64,000 bases of DNA from Avena insularis (lineage: Eukaryota > Streptophyta > Magnoliopsida > Poales > Poaceae), in contig JAJUPC010000236.1 of NCBI GenBank assembly GCA_023614405.1, forward strand, positions 310,001-374,000, given 5' to 3'. The notes beneath the pieces are model-generated. The model was given only the letters and a program-made list of their open reading frames with translations, made no database searches and had not been told where the DNA came from. A program made the translations under genes and the position numbers. Of this stretch, positions 62,866-64,000 are shown one piece after another; position 1 is the first letter of the stretch, and each line of letters begins with the position of its first letter.

Positions 62866-64000
62866 ACTTAGATGTCATTCTATGGAATGATATTGATATT
62901 AGCAGCCTAACTTAGTGAACACTCTTGACTTAGTAGTTTAGAGCTAAACCAAAACTTGATCACTTTAGATGGGAATACTTGGTGAAAATGACTTGTGAAA
63001 ACCTTGGAATGATGAGTCATTCTATTGAGATGTTTTGACATGTGTTGAGAAACACAAATGGTTTATGATGATGATGAAAATGTGAAGGCATGAGCCTTAG
63101 CCCTTTTATAAAAACTGATGGTTGGGTTCGGATGTGATACCATTCCAATTTTACCGTACAACCACAATACCTGAATTGGGTAAGGCTTAGCAGGAAGTTT
63201 ATATGCACTAGTATTAGTTCCCTCGCGGGAGAGGTTTGAGATGAGGCTACCTCTCAATGTTGTCCACATATGCAGTGCCCAGGATGACAAATGGTCATGG
63301 CTAGGAGGCCAAGCTCATAGGAGAGGTGCTTATACTAGAGTGTGTAAAGGAAATGTTATGTTTGATTACTTGCATACTAAGTATGATGATTCAGGGTTAT
63401 CCCTGACAGATGTATCGAATTTTGTGGTGAAAGTGTACCACCTCCACAGAGTGTCAAACTATTCGAATAGCCGCGTCCGTGGTTATGGACAGTTGGAGTG
63501 GCCATACTGTTCTGTTGTCAGATGTTTTCAAAATGACTTATGAAATGAGTTGTGACATGACTTGACCACAACAGAGTTGTGACTATGATAACTAAGTTCC
63601 CACTTAGGTGATTTAGAACTTTATTTTATCTTTCTTTGTTTCTGAACTCAGCTTAGGTTTCAAACTTAGCTTTACAAATAAACTTAGAACTTACCATTCC
63701 TACTAGAACTACCTTACTTGTTAGTGATAGTTTGCGAGTAGTTAAAGAGTACTCATGGCTTTTGTCCTTGGCTATTCCTATGGCCAGACTATGAGGAGGA
63801 CTACCCTGAAGGAGGACAGCAGGACGGGTATGACAACTAGGATCATCTCCCATCGTCAGCATTGCCTGTGACACTGAAGATGGACCCCACCGCTACGCTA
63901 TTTATTCTGCTACTTGTTTGTATTAAGACTGGATCCTGAGATCCTTTATTTGTGTAAGACCTTATTATGGTTTGTAATGGATGATGTACTGTGATATCCA

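Larger units (their letters stand above)
46748..64000 (+). mobile_element. Tekay/Del-like Ty3/gypsy element with chromodomain, extends past the window
   Basis: The order is: truncated 5' LTR (46748-49981), primer site, a leader ORF, gag, protease, RT, RNase H, integrase, chromodomain, polypurine tract and 3' LTR (60167 to beyond 64000). Pol motifs and the chromodomain place it in the Tekay/Del chromovirus group, known in grasses for LTRs of several kilobases. By alignment with the 5' copy the 3' LTR should end about 87 bp past the window, giving about 3.92 kb. A4 is nested inside the leader ORF. All coding regions are damaged. Confidence 0.9.
60167..64000 (+). repeat. 3' LTR of the Tekay-like element, cut by the window end
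   Basis: The LTR starts TGTAACATCCCAAA. The part from 60845 pairs with the 5' LTR (position 64000 corresponds to 49894). The first 680 bp are AT-rich and absent from the 5' LTR. A TATA box lies at 61421-61429, and an acidic frame at 62580-62865. The GC-rich part (60880-61760) opens long spurious frames that are not kept in the other LTR. Confidence 0.9.

Overview
The window is nuclear DNA from a grass, most likely Pooideae (the wheat, barley, rye, oat and ryegrass relatives). It is built almost wholly of nested LTR retrotransposons of the Ty3/gypsy superfamily. I saw no rRNA, tRNA, CRISPR or prokaryotic features and no intact host gene. Element labels used here: A = chromovirus family with LTRs TGATGAGG...CCATATCA, an initiator tRNA-Met primer site and a pol frame that reads into the LTR (CRM/Reina-like); B = a second related family with LTRs TGATGCA...CA; Athila-like = LTR TGATAC...TCATCA with a tRNA-Asp primer site; Tekay-like = LTR TGTAACATCCC...CA with a chromodomain integrase.

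Layout. 1-1672: 3' part of a non-autonomous A element (A0). 1673-1954: B LTR fragment (B0). 1955-2630 and 12347-16039: a minus-strand B element (B1), split by a 9.7-kb minus-strand Athila-like element (2631-12346) that keeps gag, protease and one extra ORF but has no reverse transcriptase or integrase. 16040-17483: integrase tail and 3' LTR of another B element (B2, plus). 17484-18317: unassigned. 18318-18553: B LTR scrap joined directly to an A-family pol fragment (A3, 18554-20619 and 27777-29295). A3 is split by a complete A element (A1, 20620-27776, target duplication GTACT). 29296-31065: diverged tandem repeat, followed by a small MITE. 31256-35687: A2, whose reverse transcriptase gene stops at a head-to-head junction with a minus-strand B element (B3, 35688-38869).

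38870-46747 is the only stretch with gene-like content: a decayed MULE transposase, an F-box/DUF295 pseudogene between two 104-bp direct repeats, an unknown gene fragment and a decayed DUF4283-type gene. 46748-64000 is a Tekay-like element with about 3.9-kb LTRs (5' LTR truncated, 3' LTR running off the window). Its leader ORF is split by a complete non-autonomous A element (A4, 50612-54972, target duplication GGAGA).

How the parts relate. A0/A4 share LTRs, primer site and leader with the autonomous A1/A2/A3 but encode a different, gag-like protein, so they look like parasites of the A machinery. The most unusual pattern is a set of short palindromes repeated both in the U3 part of the LTR and in the leader 250-500 nt after the primer site. 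The palindrome is the same at both places within an element but differs between elements (TGCCRCGRCA-type, CCGGACTGTCCGG-type, CCGGAGACTCCGG-type, CGGTAGTACCG-type). Every polyprotein gene examined carries stops or frameshifts. All coordinates and similarities were read by eye.
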